A stretch of 10,433 nt of DNA from CAZFBR01 sp035353495 [NCBI: uncultured bacterium]. Its GTDB lineage: Bacteria; DAOPZR01. Under the pieces are notes generated by a model that was given only the letters and a program-made list of their open reading frames with translations, did not search any database and was not told where the DNA came from. Made by a program: the position numbers and the translations under genes. This document shows, piece after piece, positions 1 to 8,423 of the stretch (positions are counted from its first letter, which is position 1; each line of letters begins with the position of its first letter). The DNA lies in contig CAZFBR010000123.1 of NCBI GenBank assembly GCA_964517215.1, positions 1-10,433 of the forward strand, given 5' to 3'.

Positions 1-2266
1 GGCCGCGCCGCAGACCGCGCCCGATCAGCCGGCCGCACCGGCCGCGGCGGCAGCCCAGCCGGCGCCGGAGGACCAGCAGCGTGAGCTTTCCGCGGCGGAA
101 GCCAGCTACCTGCAGGCCAACCCGTTCGTTGCCAATGTGATCAACGACAGCAATCCCAACGATGTGCCCCCGCCGCCGATCCAGCCGAACCAGCCGGGGA
201 GCACGGTCATCCAGCCGACGCCAACGATGGCGACGCAGCAGGTCGACTACAGCGGCCGGCCGATCCCCGTTGAGCGCACCGTATCGACAGAGCCGCTGCG
301 GCGGACGAAGGGCGGTAAGAACAAGGGCATGACCGGGGTGGTCGCCAACAACCGCATGGGCGGGATGAACGTGCGCAGCGGCCCGGGGACCGGGTTCCCG
401 GTGGTGAACAGCGCTGCGGCTGGCGGAAAACTTGAATTCAGCACCGAACCGCCGCAAACCGATACGGAAGGGCGCGTTTGGCAGCAGTTGGCTGACGGGA
501 GCGGGTGGGTTTGCGTGGCGCAGGGCACCCGCGCCTTCGTTCAGCTTACCCCGGCCGAGCAGGATGAGCAGTTGACCGACGCCGGCGCCGCGCCGGCGCC
601 GCGGGTGTTGCCGGCCAGCAATATCGCGGAGGGTATTGTTGATTTGCCGAATGTTGTTGCGGCCGACCCGCAGACCAGCATGGCCCCATTGCCCGATGAG
701 GTCCCGGCCCCGGAAACGATGACATCGGCATCGGCGCAGGACGCGTCGGAGGAGTACGCGCGCCGCCTGGTCGAGCACCGCAACGAGGCGCAGACGCAGC
801 AGCAGTGGCGCATGGCTACCTATGCCCGGCAAATAAATGAACTGGCATCTTTGTACCCGTCAATCGGTTATGCAGCGACTTACGGCGGGGTTACTTTCGA
901 TATTCCATCATTCAATGAGATGCACAAGCAATACTCCGACACCTTCCAGCGCATGATGGTTTGGAATGGCGATGTGACGAATGCGGAGGCAATGGGCGCG
1001 GCCAACGGCTGGATGGTTACCGGTTTCGATTCCAACGGCAATATCCAATTCGGGCAGATGGATCGTGAGACCGGGCTGACGCACCAGTTTGGCATGACGG
1101 CGGCGCAGTCCGAATGGCTTGATGCTGCGTTCGATGTAGCCGAAACGAATGGCGGATTTCTCGATGCCGATTTTGTCCGTCAAAATATGGAAACCCTGCT
1201 GCATTTTCCGAACCTTTTCCGCTGGCGCAAAGACGCCCAGGGTAATCCGGTCCAGCAGATGGAGGTTGATGAGCGCGGATTTGCTGTATCGCAGGAGTTC
1301 CACGTGATTGTCAACGCCCGGAGGATGGCGGGAATGACTTCGGCGCAGGAGCGCTATTATGCCGCTCTGATGAAGCAGGAAACCGAGGCGAACCGTACCG
1401 TTGAGCGATTCGATGCTAACTGGATTCCGACGCTGACGCGCGTGAAGGACAAGATGACCGATAGCATGGTGAATACGCTGATGAATGACTGGAATCAGCA
1501 TCATCCCGACCGTCCGAAAACGCTGCAGGATATCTGGGAGGAATGGGATGCAGCGGTATTGGATACTGCTGAAGGTTCCGCGCTGAAGGCGCAGGCGGAT
1601 GAGCGCCGGGCCCAGATTCAGGAAGGCATGCGCAACCGGATCATGGAGCTGCAGCAGAAATACCAGCTCACGCGCATGGAAGTTGCAAATGGGTACGCTG
1701 TGGGGCGCCAGGAGCGCGGTATTGCCGCGGCTGATGCCCGGCAGGAGCGGGGCATTTCCGCGGCGGCGGATCGGCAGGCGGCGGCAGCGGCATACCGACG
1801 CGAATACGCGGCGGCGGTCCGAACGGCAACGGCTGGGCTGACGACAGTGGAGCGCGTCACTGCGGAGAACCGCGCCGCGTACGAAGTGATGGCGAAGGCA
1901 GCACGGAACATCTTTCAGGATATTCGTTCCTATATCGCTGACGAATCAAAACCAAGTCAGCTACGCGAGAATGCACCGGAACAGTTCAAGCGGCTATGGG
2001 CCAACGCGCGCACGCGGAATGCCATCATTGCATACAACAATAACCCGTACAAACCTGCCACGCCGGAAACGCTGCGCATGATGAAAACAATTCGCGACGG
2101 GATTATTGACATCGATGCGTCGCTGATTCAGCTTCTGGATGTCACCGAAGAACAACTGACGCCCGTGGTTACCGGTACCGGCCGCGCCGCCGGCGCGTCG
2201 CCGGCGTACGGTGGCGGGACAGAACAGCAGGCGGCGTCCGCCGCCCAGCGGGCAATGGGCTATTAA
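1..2266 (+). CDS. Phage SH3b-domain virion-type protein, 5' partial
   Basis: The reading frame is open to the left edge (first full codon at base 2) and gives at least 754 residues. A GTG at 137 is an unlikely start: it has no Shine-Dalgarno sequence and the frame before it is already Pro/Ala-rich and coding-like. Residues about 111-182 (bases 332-547) look like a bacterial SH3 domain, with the hallmark MNVRSGPGTGFPVV and a later GSGWV; such domains usually bind peptidoglycan. About residues 249-560 form a mixed, helical region that I do not recognise. Bases 1706-1771 encode two 11-residue repeats, then a third degenerate one, in an Ala/Arg/Gln-rich helix. The C terminus is Gly/Ala-rich. One base separates its stop from the giant transglycosylase gene, so the two are probably co-transcribed. 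By position and content an internal or ejection protein is likely; a tail component is also possible. The SH3b call is firm, the role is inferred. Confidence 0.85.
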   Translation, partial: AAPQTAPDQPAAPAAAAAQPAPEDQQRELSAAEASYLQANPFVANVINDSNPNDVPPPPIQPNQPGSTVIQPTPTMATQQVDYSGRPIPVERTVSTEPLRRTKGGKNKGMTGVVANNRMGGMNVRSGPGTGFPVVNSAAAGGKLEFSTEPPQTDTEGRVWQQLADGSGWVCVAQGTRAFVQLTPAEQDEQLTDAGAAPAPRVLPASNIAEGIVDLPNVVAADPQTSMAPLPDEVPAPETMTSASAQDASEEYARRLVEHRNEAQTQQQWRMATYARQINELASLYPSIGYAATYGGVTFDIPSFNEMHKQYSDTFQRMMVWNGDVTNAEAMGAANGWMVTGFDSNGNIQFGQMDRETGLTHQFGMTAAQSEWLDAAFDVAETNGGFLDADFVRQNMETLLHFPNLFRWRKDAQGNPVQQMEVDERGFAVSQEFHVIVNARRMAGMTSAQERYYAALMKQETEANRTVERFDANWIPTLTRVKDKMTDSMVNTLMNDWNQHHPDRPKTLQDIWEEWDAAVLDTAEGSALKAQADERRAQIQEGMRNRIMELQQKYQLTRMEVANGYAVGRQERGIAAADARQERGISAAADRQAAAAAYRREYAAAVRTATAGLTTVERVTAENRAAYEVMAKAARNIFQDIRSYIADESKPSQLRENAPEQFKRLWANARTRNAIIAYNNNPYKPATPETLRMMKTIRDGIIDIDASLIQLLDVTEEQLTPVVTGTGRAAGASPAYGGGTEQQAASAAQRAMGY
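581..602 (+). repeat. Tandem 11-bp GC repeat, two copies
   Basis: GCCGGCGCCGC occurs twice back to back (581-591 and 592-602), inside the Ala/Pro-rich linker that follows the SH3b domain. The unit is not a multiple of three, so the two copies are read in different frames. It is most likely slippage in a low-complexity linker, with no separate function. Confidence 0.5.
1706..1771 (+). repeat. Coding 33-bp repeat giving an 11-residue helical repeat
   Basis: Two adjacent 33-base units (1706-1738 and 1739-1771) encode RQERGIAAADA and RQERGISAAAD. A third, degenerate unit beginning RQAAAAAYRR follows. The 11-residue spacing is the hendecad period typical of long straight helices or coiled coils. 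It falls in the helical second half of the SH3b-domain protein and may help it form a rod or bundle. Confidence 0.6.
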
Positions 2267-2267
2267 T

Positions 2268-5200
2268 ATGGCCTACACGAACGAACAATTGGAGCGTGGC
2301 TATGCTGCGTACTCGGAAGTGTATCGTTCCCGTGGTGAAGAACCTCCTGCGTTTGACGTATTTGCTGCAAAATACCGGGCACCTGCGGCGGGACCTGCAC
2401 CCGCTGTCAGCAATGTGGCGGTATTGGCAGGGCGATACGCCCTGCGCCACAGCGTAGACCCGGCATTGGTCGGAGCGGTTATCCGGCAGGAGAGTGGCGG
2501 CCAGCATCTGCGCGGCGGCCGGGTGCTGACCTCGCCTGCCGGCGCGCGCGGGGTGATGCAGCTCATGCCCGGGACGGCGGCCGGGCTGGGGGTCGATCCT
2601 GACGATCTCGAACAGAACATTGACGGCGGCGTGCGCTACCTCCGGCAGCAGTTGGACACGTTTGGCGGGGATGTCACCAAGGCGGTGGCGGCGTACAACG
2701 CCGGCCCGGGCGCGGTGCAGCGCCACAACGGGGTGCCGCCGTACCGCGAAACGCAGAATTACGTGCGGAATGTTCTTGCGGCGTTCCGGGGCGCCGGCGG
2801 TGGAACCAGTGGCGGAGGCGGGCAGATTTCCGCCACCACGCCAGCGTCCGGCGCCGCGCGCTTACCTGTTGCCACGGCACAGCAGGTTCCGGCGGCGGCT
2901 CCGGCAATGCCGGCGTCGGCGGCACAGCAGAGCGCGTATGTGGTTCAGCGTGGCGATACGCTATCGCAGATTGCGCAGCGGCACGGTGCCACGGTTCAGG
3001 AAATAGCCCAGGCGAACGGGATTGCAGATCCCAACCGTATTATGACCGGCCAGCGGCTGGTTATCCCATCTGGCCCGCGCCGTCCGGCGGCGGCGCCCGC
3101 CGCCCGGCAATCCGGGTCCAGCCCTACCGGATCCAGCCCGATTATCAATTTCCCGTCAGATTGGGCAACGCGCCCGGGAAGCGTATTCGATCAGCCTCGC
3201 CATGCCCCTGCAGCAGCAGCAGCGCAGGCGCGGGTTGATGACCGGCCGGACGCCACGAGTAGCGCACGGATTGACCAGCAGCCGCGAACCCAGACATTCG
3301 ATGAGGTTTTGCGGACGCCAGTTGCTGATCTCCGCGGCGGAGATTTCCTTGCCCGTGTGGCAATGGACGGAACTGCCGGTGCGGTATCGATGTGGGGGAG
3401 TGCGGCGGAAGGCGTTGGCCGCATTACTGGCAATAGCGAGCTTGAACGGTGGGGGGGCGACCTGAACCGCAGGGCAACCACATTGCCTCCTGATCTTCGC
3501 GGCACAGATGCTTTGCGGCGCGAAGCATACGAAGTTGGAACACAGACAGTGACGTCGGTTGTTGCCGGCGCTCCGGGAATTGTTGGTGGACCGATCGGGT
3601 TTGCCCTCAACGGTGGGACCATTTTCGGCCTTGCGGAGGGCAACCGCTCATACAAGCAGGCAATTGCTGAGGGTAAACCGGCCGATGAGGCAACGTGGAT
3701 ATCTATCGGCCGCGGATTGTCTGAAGGCGGCAGCGAATTCGTTTCCGACCTGATTGCCGGGAAACTTGCCGGGGTTATTGGCCGGGCAGTTGCCCCTGGC
3801 ACATACAGTGCCCTGCAGGTTGCCGGGAAATTCGCCATTGGGGCAGGGTCGGAAGCCGCATCGGAAGTTGGCAACGCGTTCGTCCAGAATATCATTGACC
3901 AGAAATACGGCATGTCGTCGTTCGTTCCGTGGGAACAGTGGTCAACAGAGGTTGTGCCGAAGCTGGTTCGCCAGACCGTGGAGCAGACGGCGCTCATGGC
4001 CGGCGCCGGCGGGACTATTGCGGCTGTTGCCAATGCCGGGTCATCCAGAAATGAATTGACCGCCGATGCCGCGCGCCGAACCGCGACAAATCAGCAGCAG
4101 GTTCCACCGGCTCCACCCGCACCGCCCGCGGCACGCGGCGCGGCGGCGGTCACCCCGCCCGCGGCCCCGCCGGCCCCACCGGCGCCAGACATGCGCACCG
4201 CGCCGGCCACCCCGGCGCAGCGCATGGAATTGCAGGCCATGGGGCATGCGGAGGCGGCCATTGACGGCATGAGCCAGGCGGAGGCTGGTGCGGTCATCGC
4301 CGGCATAACCCCGGCAGCCCGGACCGTGCAAAATCAGGCAGCTGCAACGCCGCCCGCACAGGCGCGGTATACAGGTACGGAAGCGCAGGAAACCGCCCGG
4401 ACGGCCGCTCCGGCTGTGTTCCCTGAGCAGCAGCCGCAGCACCAGACCCTTTCAACTGAAGACATCGACAGCATCCGTGGAATTTATGACCCGGAAACGC
4501 TGCGCCTGCAGCGCGAGGATGCGATCGCGCGCGGTGATCTGTCGTTTGCCGCAGCCATCGATGAACATATCAAAGCATCAAGTCCCGATGCAAAACCTAT
4601 CAAACCAGTACCGGTAGCGCGCGTTTTCACTGGCTTGGTGAAAGCGATGCACAGGGAAGCGTTGCAGTGGGCTCGTGAGAATCTGCAGGGAAAGAATGCG
4701 CGAAACAACGATACCGGATGGGATATTCTTTTCAGCCGCGATGGAATTGACAAAACACTGTTTCGTGCCCGTCGTGGGATTGAATTTGACGCAGTAAAGG
4801 TACTACCGCAAATTGTGGAAAATGCCATCTGGAAAGAGACAACAGCACCGCGTGAAAACCTTCCGCATGTCGTAGCTTTTCATCGTTTTGCCGGTACGAT
4901 TATCGATGAAGGGAAAATCGTGCCTGTGAAAATAACGGTCAAAGAGACGGATGAAGGAAAGAAATTCTACGAGCAAGTTGTCGTCGATGAAACAAAAACA
5001 GCCGCCAGGGACATGTACGCCAACGATGCCAAGGCACCTTTAACGTACCGCGTAGCGGCCAATCAAAGTATACCACAGTCCGGCCAAAAGTCAAGACCGT
5101 TCGGCGGCGAGCGCGGGCAGATCAGTATGGAACTGCTGGTGCCGCCGGCGGTGCAGCGCGCGGTGGCGGCGATCCGTGACGGGGTGGGTAACGTTCGGGA

Positions 5201-8200
5201 CCATGTGATTGACGTCGGCAAGCGCGTATTTGTCGCTGGCAAACGTGAGTATTTCGAATTCATGGCCACGCTGAGGCAGTGGCTGGCGCCGGTGTGGGAC
5301 AAGGCAATCAAGCACTCTCGCGCGGCGTTCTATGCCGCCCGCGAGTGGTGGCATGAGCAGCAGCGCATGCATGCCTTCGCTCCGGGAATGCGGCCGAAGG
5401 TGGCGGCGGATCAGCAGCAGAGCATGAATAAAGCGCGCGAGCTTATTGACAGCACCAAAGATCGACTGGAAAAGGCGGCAATCGCACGGCTTGATGCCGA
5501 AAGTATGACGACGGCAGAATATGAGAAAGCTATCCGCGATGTAAGACGTAAGGTTGCGGACAGCGAAGGGAAGATAGCCGAACGAATCGCGACGCGTGAG
5601 GCGCGCCAGGCGGAAAAAAACAGCGCACTGGCCAAAGGGGCTTTGGCTGCTGCGCCAAAGGCGTCTGCGCGCACACAGGCACAGGCGAAAGCACTGATCA
5701 GTGCCGATCGCAACAGTCGTCAGGCAAGTGGTGCGGTGGCTGAACACCTGCTGACCACGATGATGGAAAAGGCGCGCCAAGAACAGCAAAACGTCGGTCT
5801 GGGCATTGAAGCGGCGAGGAAGCGGATTGACCCGGAGAATCTTGGTAAGGTTCTGAACGACGTGGCGCGGGCAACCACACTGGAAAAGGTGGCCGACCTT
5901 ACCGCCAAGGCGGAGAGGATCCAGCAGCAGGCTGACCAACGGCAGGAAGCGCAGAAAATCGTTGACGACTTTAAGAAGACGATAGCCAAGATCAATTCCG
6001 GTAAGCTGAAAGCCGTAGATCCGCAATACCAGTTGCGCATCCGCGATCTGTTGTCGCAGTTTGACCTTCAGGCAGGGTTTCGCGGACTTTCGGAAGCGAA
6101 AGAACATGACTTGCGCTCGCTGCTAACGGTGATCAGCAAAAATGGCGTTCCGTTCGGTATCAGCAAGGAGACGCTGCGAGAACTGGAACGGCTAAACAAG
6201 CGTTCGCTTGGTGAAATGACCCATGACGAGATGGTGTTTCTACATCAGAACTTCAAGCAGATCATGGCGATTGGTGAACTCAAGAAACAGTTGCGGGCTC
6301 GGCAGGTAGAACGTATCCGTCAGGCTGATCTTGGCAAACTTCTTTCAGACACACATAACATGGATTATCTGAATCCGGACAGCCCGAAGCTCGAAGAACG
6401 GTGGAATTGGATCAAGCGACAGGCAGCCGACTTGACGTTTGGGTTGCGTTATACGGATGCGCTTGACGGCGGTAAGAAGTATCAGGGTGAAAACACACGG
6501 CTGTTGCGTGGGCTGGGCGAAGCGGTTAACCGCGGCGAGATGGAGGCAAATACCATTTTTGTCGAAACATTGGATAAGCTGAAGGCAATCGATCCGCAAC
6601 TGTCGATTGACACGGAAACGCCTGAGCAGCGCAAGTTCTGGGCGCAAATCACCTTCCATATGATGGCGGACAATCAGTTGTGGCAGCAGGCGCAGGCGGT
6701 CATCAACTATTACGATCTGACTAAGGCAGAGACGCTGACGCGCACGCCGAAACAACAGCAGATTATCGAGGCATTGCGGGGTGCTTTCAACGGAATCGGA
6801 GCGCGTGTGCGCGCAGTGGAAATGGAAATACACGGGGAATTGTTTGGCCTGAATCCAAAGTATTTTCCGCTGAAATACCGCGATTACAGCCCGTACGACA
6901 CCAAGCTAACCGGCACGCAAGCGTCATTCTACGACCGCCTGCGCGAGAGCATCGGTCAGACGGTCCCAAGGCAGCAGACCCCGTTCTCAGGGTTCACTTA
7001 TGGCCGCATCCCGGGTGTGAAGAAGGTTCCGCGTATCGACCTAATCGGGGTGATGTACGAAGGGCTCGGTGAGCAATTGCATTATGTGAATACGGAGCCG
7101 GTATTGTTCCGCACTAAACACCTGGTCCTAAGTGAAGAGTATCACCAGAAGGCGGGCAGCAATGCTATCAACTGGTGGACCGAGCAGCTCAACATCATTG
7201 CTCAGCGCGGCCGCGCGGAGAACTACCAAGGCAACAAGATCATCCAGTGGTTGCGTGGCAATGTGTCTCGCGCCATCCTGCATTACAAAGTCACCACCAT
7301 CGCGCTGCAACCGACCGCCGCGTTTGATGCTATTGCCTTGGCGACCTCGATGTATGGCGAAAAGGCCGGCCGGCAGGTGGCGGCGGAGGTGGCGCTGGCG
7401 TTTTCCTCGCCAAAGGCCACGGACGAATTCATCGCCAAGCACCCCGACCTGACGTTACGACGAGGCATGGCCGGCGAAGACATCATGCGCGAAATCAACA
7501 CGGAGCGAACATCGCGCGGGGAAAAGCCGAGTTTGGGAGGACGGATGATCAGCTTCGGCGATATTCTGACCGCCGCCGGCGCGCAGCGGGCGTTCATCAG
7601 GATATTGGCGCAGAATGGGGCGAAGAACCCGGCAGCGGAGGCTGCGCTGCTCATGTCTGTGGCTAACAGCACGAACAACTATGCCTACCGGCCGCAAATC
7701 CTCTCGCGCGGCGACCTGCAAAAGGCACTCTTGATGTTCCAGTCGTTCGGTCTGAACCGGGCGCAACTGATCTTCGACGACATTCTCAACAAGGGAGTGG
7801 TACAGGCGGCAAGAAACCGCGAATGGTCGAAGGCACTCACCTCGCTTTACGCGCTTGGCCAGATGGAAGCGGGGATAGTATCGGAACTGGTGGTGCGCAA
7901 GGGTATCAAATACGGGATTGGCGCCATGGTCGGGTTGGGGCTGGCGGCGGTGAGCCTTGATGGCGGCGACGACGATGACCGGGAGTGGATGAACATTGAG
8001 AACCTGGCTAAGGCCAACATCTCCACCGTGCCATGGTTCGGCGACATTATTAATTCCGCTTATGACGCTGGGGTAAAGGGCTACGCCCGCGACGTTGACA
8101 ACCCGATTGCCCGGCTGATCAATAACTTGGCGCGCGGCGCTTTCTTCATGGGAAAAGTCGCGTTTGGCGAAAAAGATCAGACGAATCGACGCATTGCCCT

Positions 8201-8396
8201 TGGCATTATCGACGTGATGGAGGGTGGTGCGGCTCTGGCTGGTGTTGCAGGCACCATTCAAGCAGGGGAAATCGCGCGCACGATTGTGCGACAGGCAATC
8301 CCAAAGAATAACAACAAATCGTCGAACTCACGTGCCCTTGGCCAGCCGCGAATCACTGGCGGCGGCATACGCGGACCGGCGATACGGAACCGATAA
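2268..8396 (+). CDS. Giant polyvalent virion protein: lytic transglycosylase, LysM, LPD3-like, coiled coil
   Basis: The 2042-residue product starts at ATG 2268, one base after the previous stop. An in-frame GTG at 2211 would add 19 residues inside the upstream gene and has no better ribosome site. Residues about 48-173 are a soluble lytic transglycosylase domain: catalytic Glu75 in RQESGG, GVMQLMP (95-101), AYNAGPGAV (142-150) and a YRETQNYV element. It should cleave peptidoglycan during DNA entry. LysM (224-267) binds glycan. Then come a Gly/Ala-rich segment (about 425-549), a Pro/Ala linker (about 605-725), an LPD3/BECR-like domain (about 784-932), a charged coiled coil (about 1051-1249) and a C-terminal part with a hydrophobic stretch (1883-1897) followed by four Asp. 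The build fits the 'polyvalent proteins' of phages, with T7 gp16 as functional parallel. Enzymatic domains are firm; ejection into the host is inferred. Confidence 0.92.
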   Translation: MAYTNEQLERGYAAYSEVYRSRGEEPPAFDVFAAKYRAPAAGPAPAVSNVAVLAGRYALRHSVDPALVGAVIRQESGGQHLRGGRVLTSPAGARGVMQLMPGTAAGLGVDPDDLEQNIDGGVRYLRQQLDTFGGDVTKAVAAYNAGPGAVQRHNGVPPYRETQNYVRNVLAAFRGAGGGTSGGGGQISATTPASGAARLPVATAQQVPAAAPAMPASAAQQSAYVVQRGDTLSQIAQRHGATVQEIAQANGIADPNRIMTGQRLVIPSGPRRPAAAPAARQSGSSPTGSSPIINFPSDWATRPGSVFDQPRHAPAAAAAQARVDDRPDATSSARIDQQPRTQTFDEVLRTPVADLRGGDFLARVAMDGTAGAVSMWGSAAEGVGRITGNSELERWGGDLNRRATTLPPDLRGTDALRREAYEVGTQTVTSVVAGAPGIVGGPIGFALNGGTIFGLAEGNRSYKQAIAEGKPADEATWISIGRGLSEGGSEFVSDLIAGKLAGVIGRAVAPGTYSALQVAGKFAIGAGSEAASEVGNAFVQNIIDQKYGMSSFVPWEQWSTEVVPKLVRQTVEQTALMAGAGGTIAAVANAGSSRNELTADAARRTATNQQQVPPAPPAPPAARGAAAVTPPAAPPAPPAPDMRTAPATPAQRMELQAMGHAEAAIDGMSQAEAGAVIAGITPAARTVQNQAAATPPAQARYTGTEAQETARTAAPAVFPEQQPQHQTLSTEDIDSIRGIYDPETLRLQREDAIARGDLSFAAAIDEHIKASSPDAKPIKPVPVARVFTGLVKAMHREALQWARENLQGKNARNNDTGWDILFSRDGIDKTLFRARRGIEFDAVKVLPQIVENAIWKETTAPRENLPHVVAFHRFAGTIIDEGKIVPVKITVKETDEGKKFYEQVVVDETKTAARDMYANDAKAPLTYRVAANQSIPQSGQKSRPFGGERGQISMELLVPPAVQRAVAAIRDGVGNVRDHVIDVGKRVFVAGKREYFEFMATLRQWLAPVWDKAIKHSRAAFYAAREWWHEQQRMHAFAPGMRPKVAADQQQSMNKARELIDSTKDRLEKAAIARLDAESMTTAEYEKAIRDVRRKVADSEGKIAERIATREARQAEKNSALAKGALAAAPKASARTQAQAKALISADRNSRQASGAVAEHLLTTMMEKARQEQQNVGLGIEAARKRIDPENLGKVLNDVARATTLEKVADLTAKAERIQQQADQRQEAQKIVDDFKKTIAKINSGKLKAVDPQYQLRIRDLLSQFDLQAGFRGLSEAKEHDLRSLLTVISKNGVPFGISKETLRELERLNKRSLGEMTHDEMVFLHQNFKQIMAIGELKKQLRARQVERIRQADLGKLLSDTHNMDYLNPDSPKLEERWNWIKRQAADLTFGLRYTDALDGGKKYQGENTRLLRGLGEAVNRGEMEANTIFVETLDKLKAIDPQLSIDTETPEQRKFWAQITFHMMADNQLWQQAQAVINYYDLTKAETLTRTPKQQQIIEALRGAFNGIGARVRAVEMEIHGELFGLNPKYFPLKYRDYSPYDTKLTGTQASFYDRLRESIGQTVPRQQTPFSGFTYGRIPGVKKVPRIDLIGVMYEGLGEQLHYVNTEPVLFRTKHLVLSEEYHQKAGSNAINWWTEQLNIIAQRGRAENYQGNKIIQWLRGNVSRAILHYKVTTIALQPTAAFDAIALATSMYGEKAGRQVAAEVALAFSSPKATDEFIAKHPDLTLRRGMAGEDIMREINTERTSRGEKPSLGGRMISFGDILTAAGAQRAFIRILAQNGAKNPAAEAALLMSVANSTNNYAYRPQILSRGDLQKALLMFQSFGLNRAQLIFDDILNKGVVQAARNREWSKALTSLYALGQMEAGIVSELVVRKGIKYGIGAMVGLGLAAVSLDGGDDDDREWMNIENLAKANISTVPWFGDIINSAYDAGVKGYARDVDNPIARLINNLARGAFFMGKVAFGEKDQTNRRIALGIIDVMEGGAALAGVAGTIQAGEIARTIVRQAIPKNNNKSSNSRALGQPRITGGGIRGPAIRNR
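4617..5063 (+). other. LPD3/BECR-like domain inside the giant protein (low-GC island)
   Basis: This segment encodes residues about 784-932. A helix is followed by TGWDILFSRDGIDKTLF, a helix with LPQIVENAI, and beta-rich stretches with HRFAG, IVPVKITVKE and FYEQVVVDE. From memory this layout matches the LPD3 / phage BECR-fold domains of polyvalent proteins, a fold shared with barnase, EndoU, colicin E5/D and RelE nucleases. I cannot confirm the exact Pfam family or catalytic residues. Hand counts of 60-base rows give about 42-53% G+C here (4741-5040), against about 87% at 4141-4200 and 73% at 5101-5160. The domain may therefore be a separately acquired module. Confidence 0.5.
5615..5647 (+). 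promoter_or_regulatory. Candidate -1 programmed frameshift signal
   Basis: Bases 5615-5621 are A AAA AAC in the phase needed for -1 slippage (zero-frame codons AAA at 5616 and AAC at 5619). Nine bases later, GCCAAAG (5631-5637) and CTTTGGC (5641-5647) form a perfect 7-bp stem with a GGG loop; two G-U pairs could extend it and shorten the spacer to seven. A -1 shift would add 40 codons and stop at TGA 5741-5743, giving a product of about 1158 residues with the transglycosylase, LysM and LPD3-like domains but without the C-terminal 880 or so. There is only a weak SD-like AGG upstream. This could be chance in a Lys/Ala-rich coiled coil. Confidence 0.25.
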
Positions 8397-8417
8397 CGAA
8401 CCGGACGGAACGGAAAC

Positions 8418-8423
8418 GAGGAG
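8418..8423 (+). promoter_or_regulatory. Strong ribosome binding site GAGGAG
   Basis: GAGGAG lies five bases before ATG 8429, in the 32-base gap after the giant gene. It is the strongest initiation signal in the window so far and suggests that the lysis-like cassette is initiated independently, at a higher rate than the giant gene, whose start has no clear Shine-Dalgarno sequence. Confidence 0.7.

Noticed and set aside
2183-2197. Perfect 6-bp inverted repeat CGCGCC-GCC-GGCGCG near the end of the first gene, possible terminator
   Set aside because: No T-run follows, it lies within coding sequence about 70 bases before the stop, and such GC palindromes are expected by chance here.
5091-6107. 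338-residue open frame on the - strand inside the giant gene
   Set aside because: It is antisense to the coiled-coil region, has no domain or ribosome site, and its openness follows from high third-position G+C in the real gene. The same applies to the long - strand frames at 908-1504, 3191-4033, 7455-8261 and 8258-9118.
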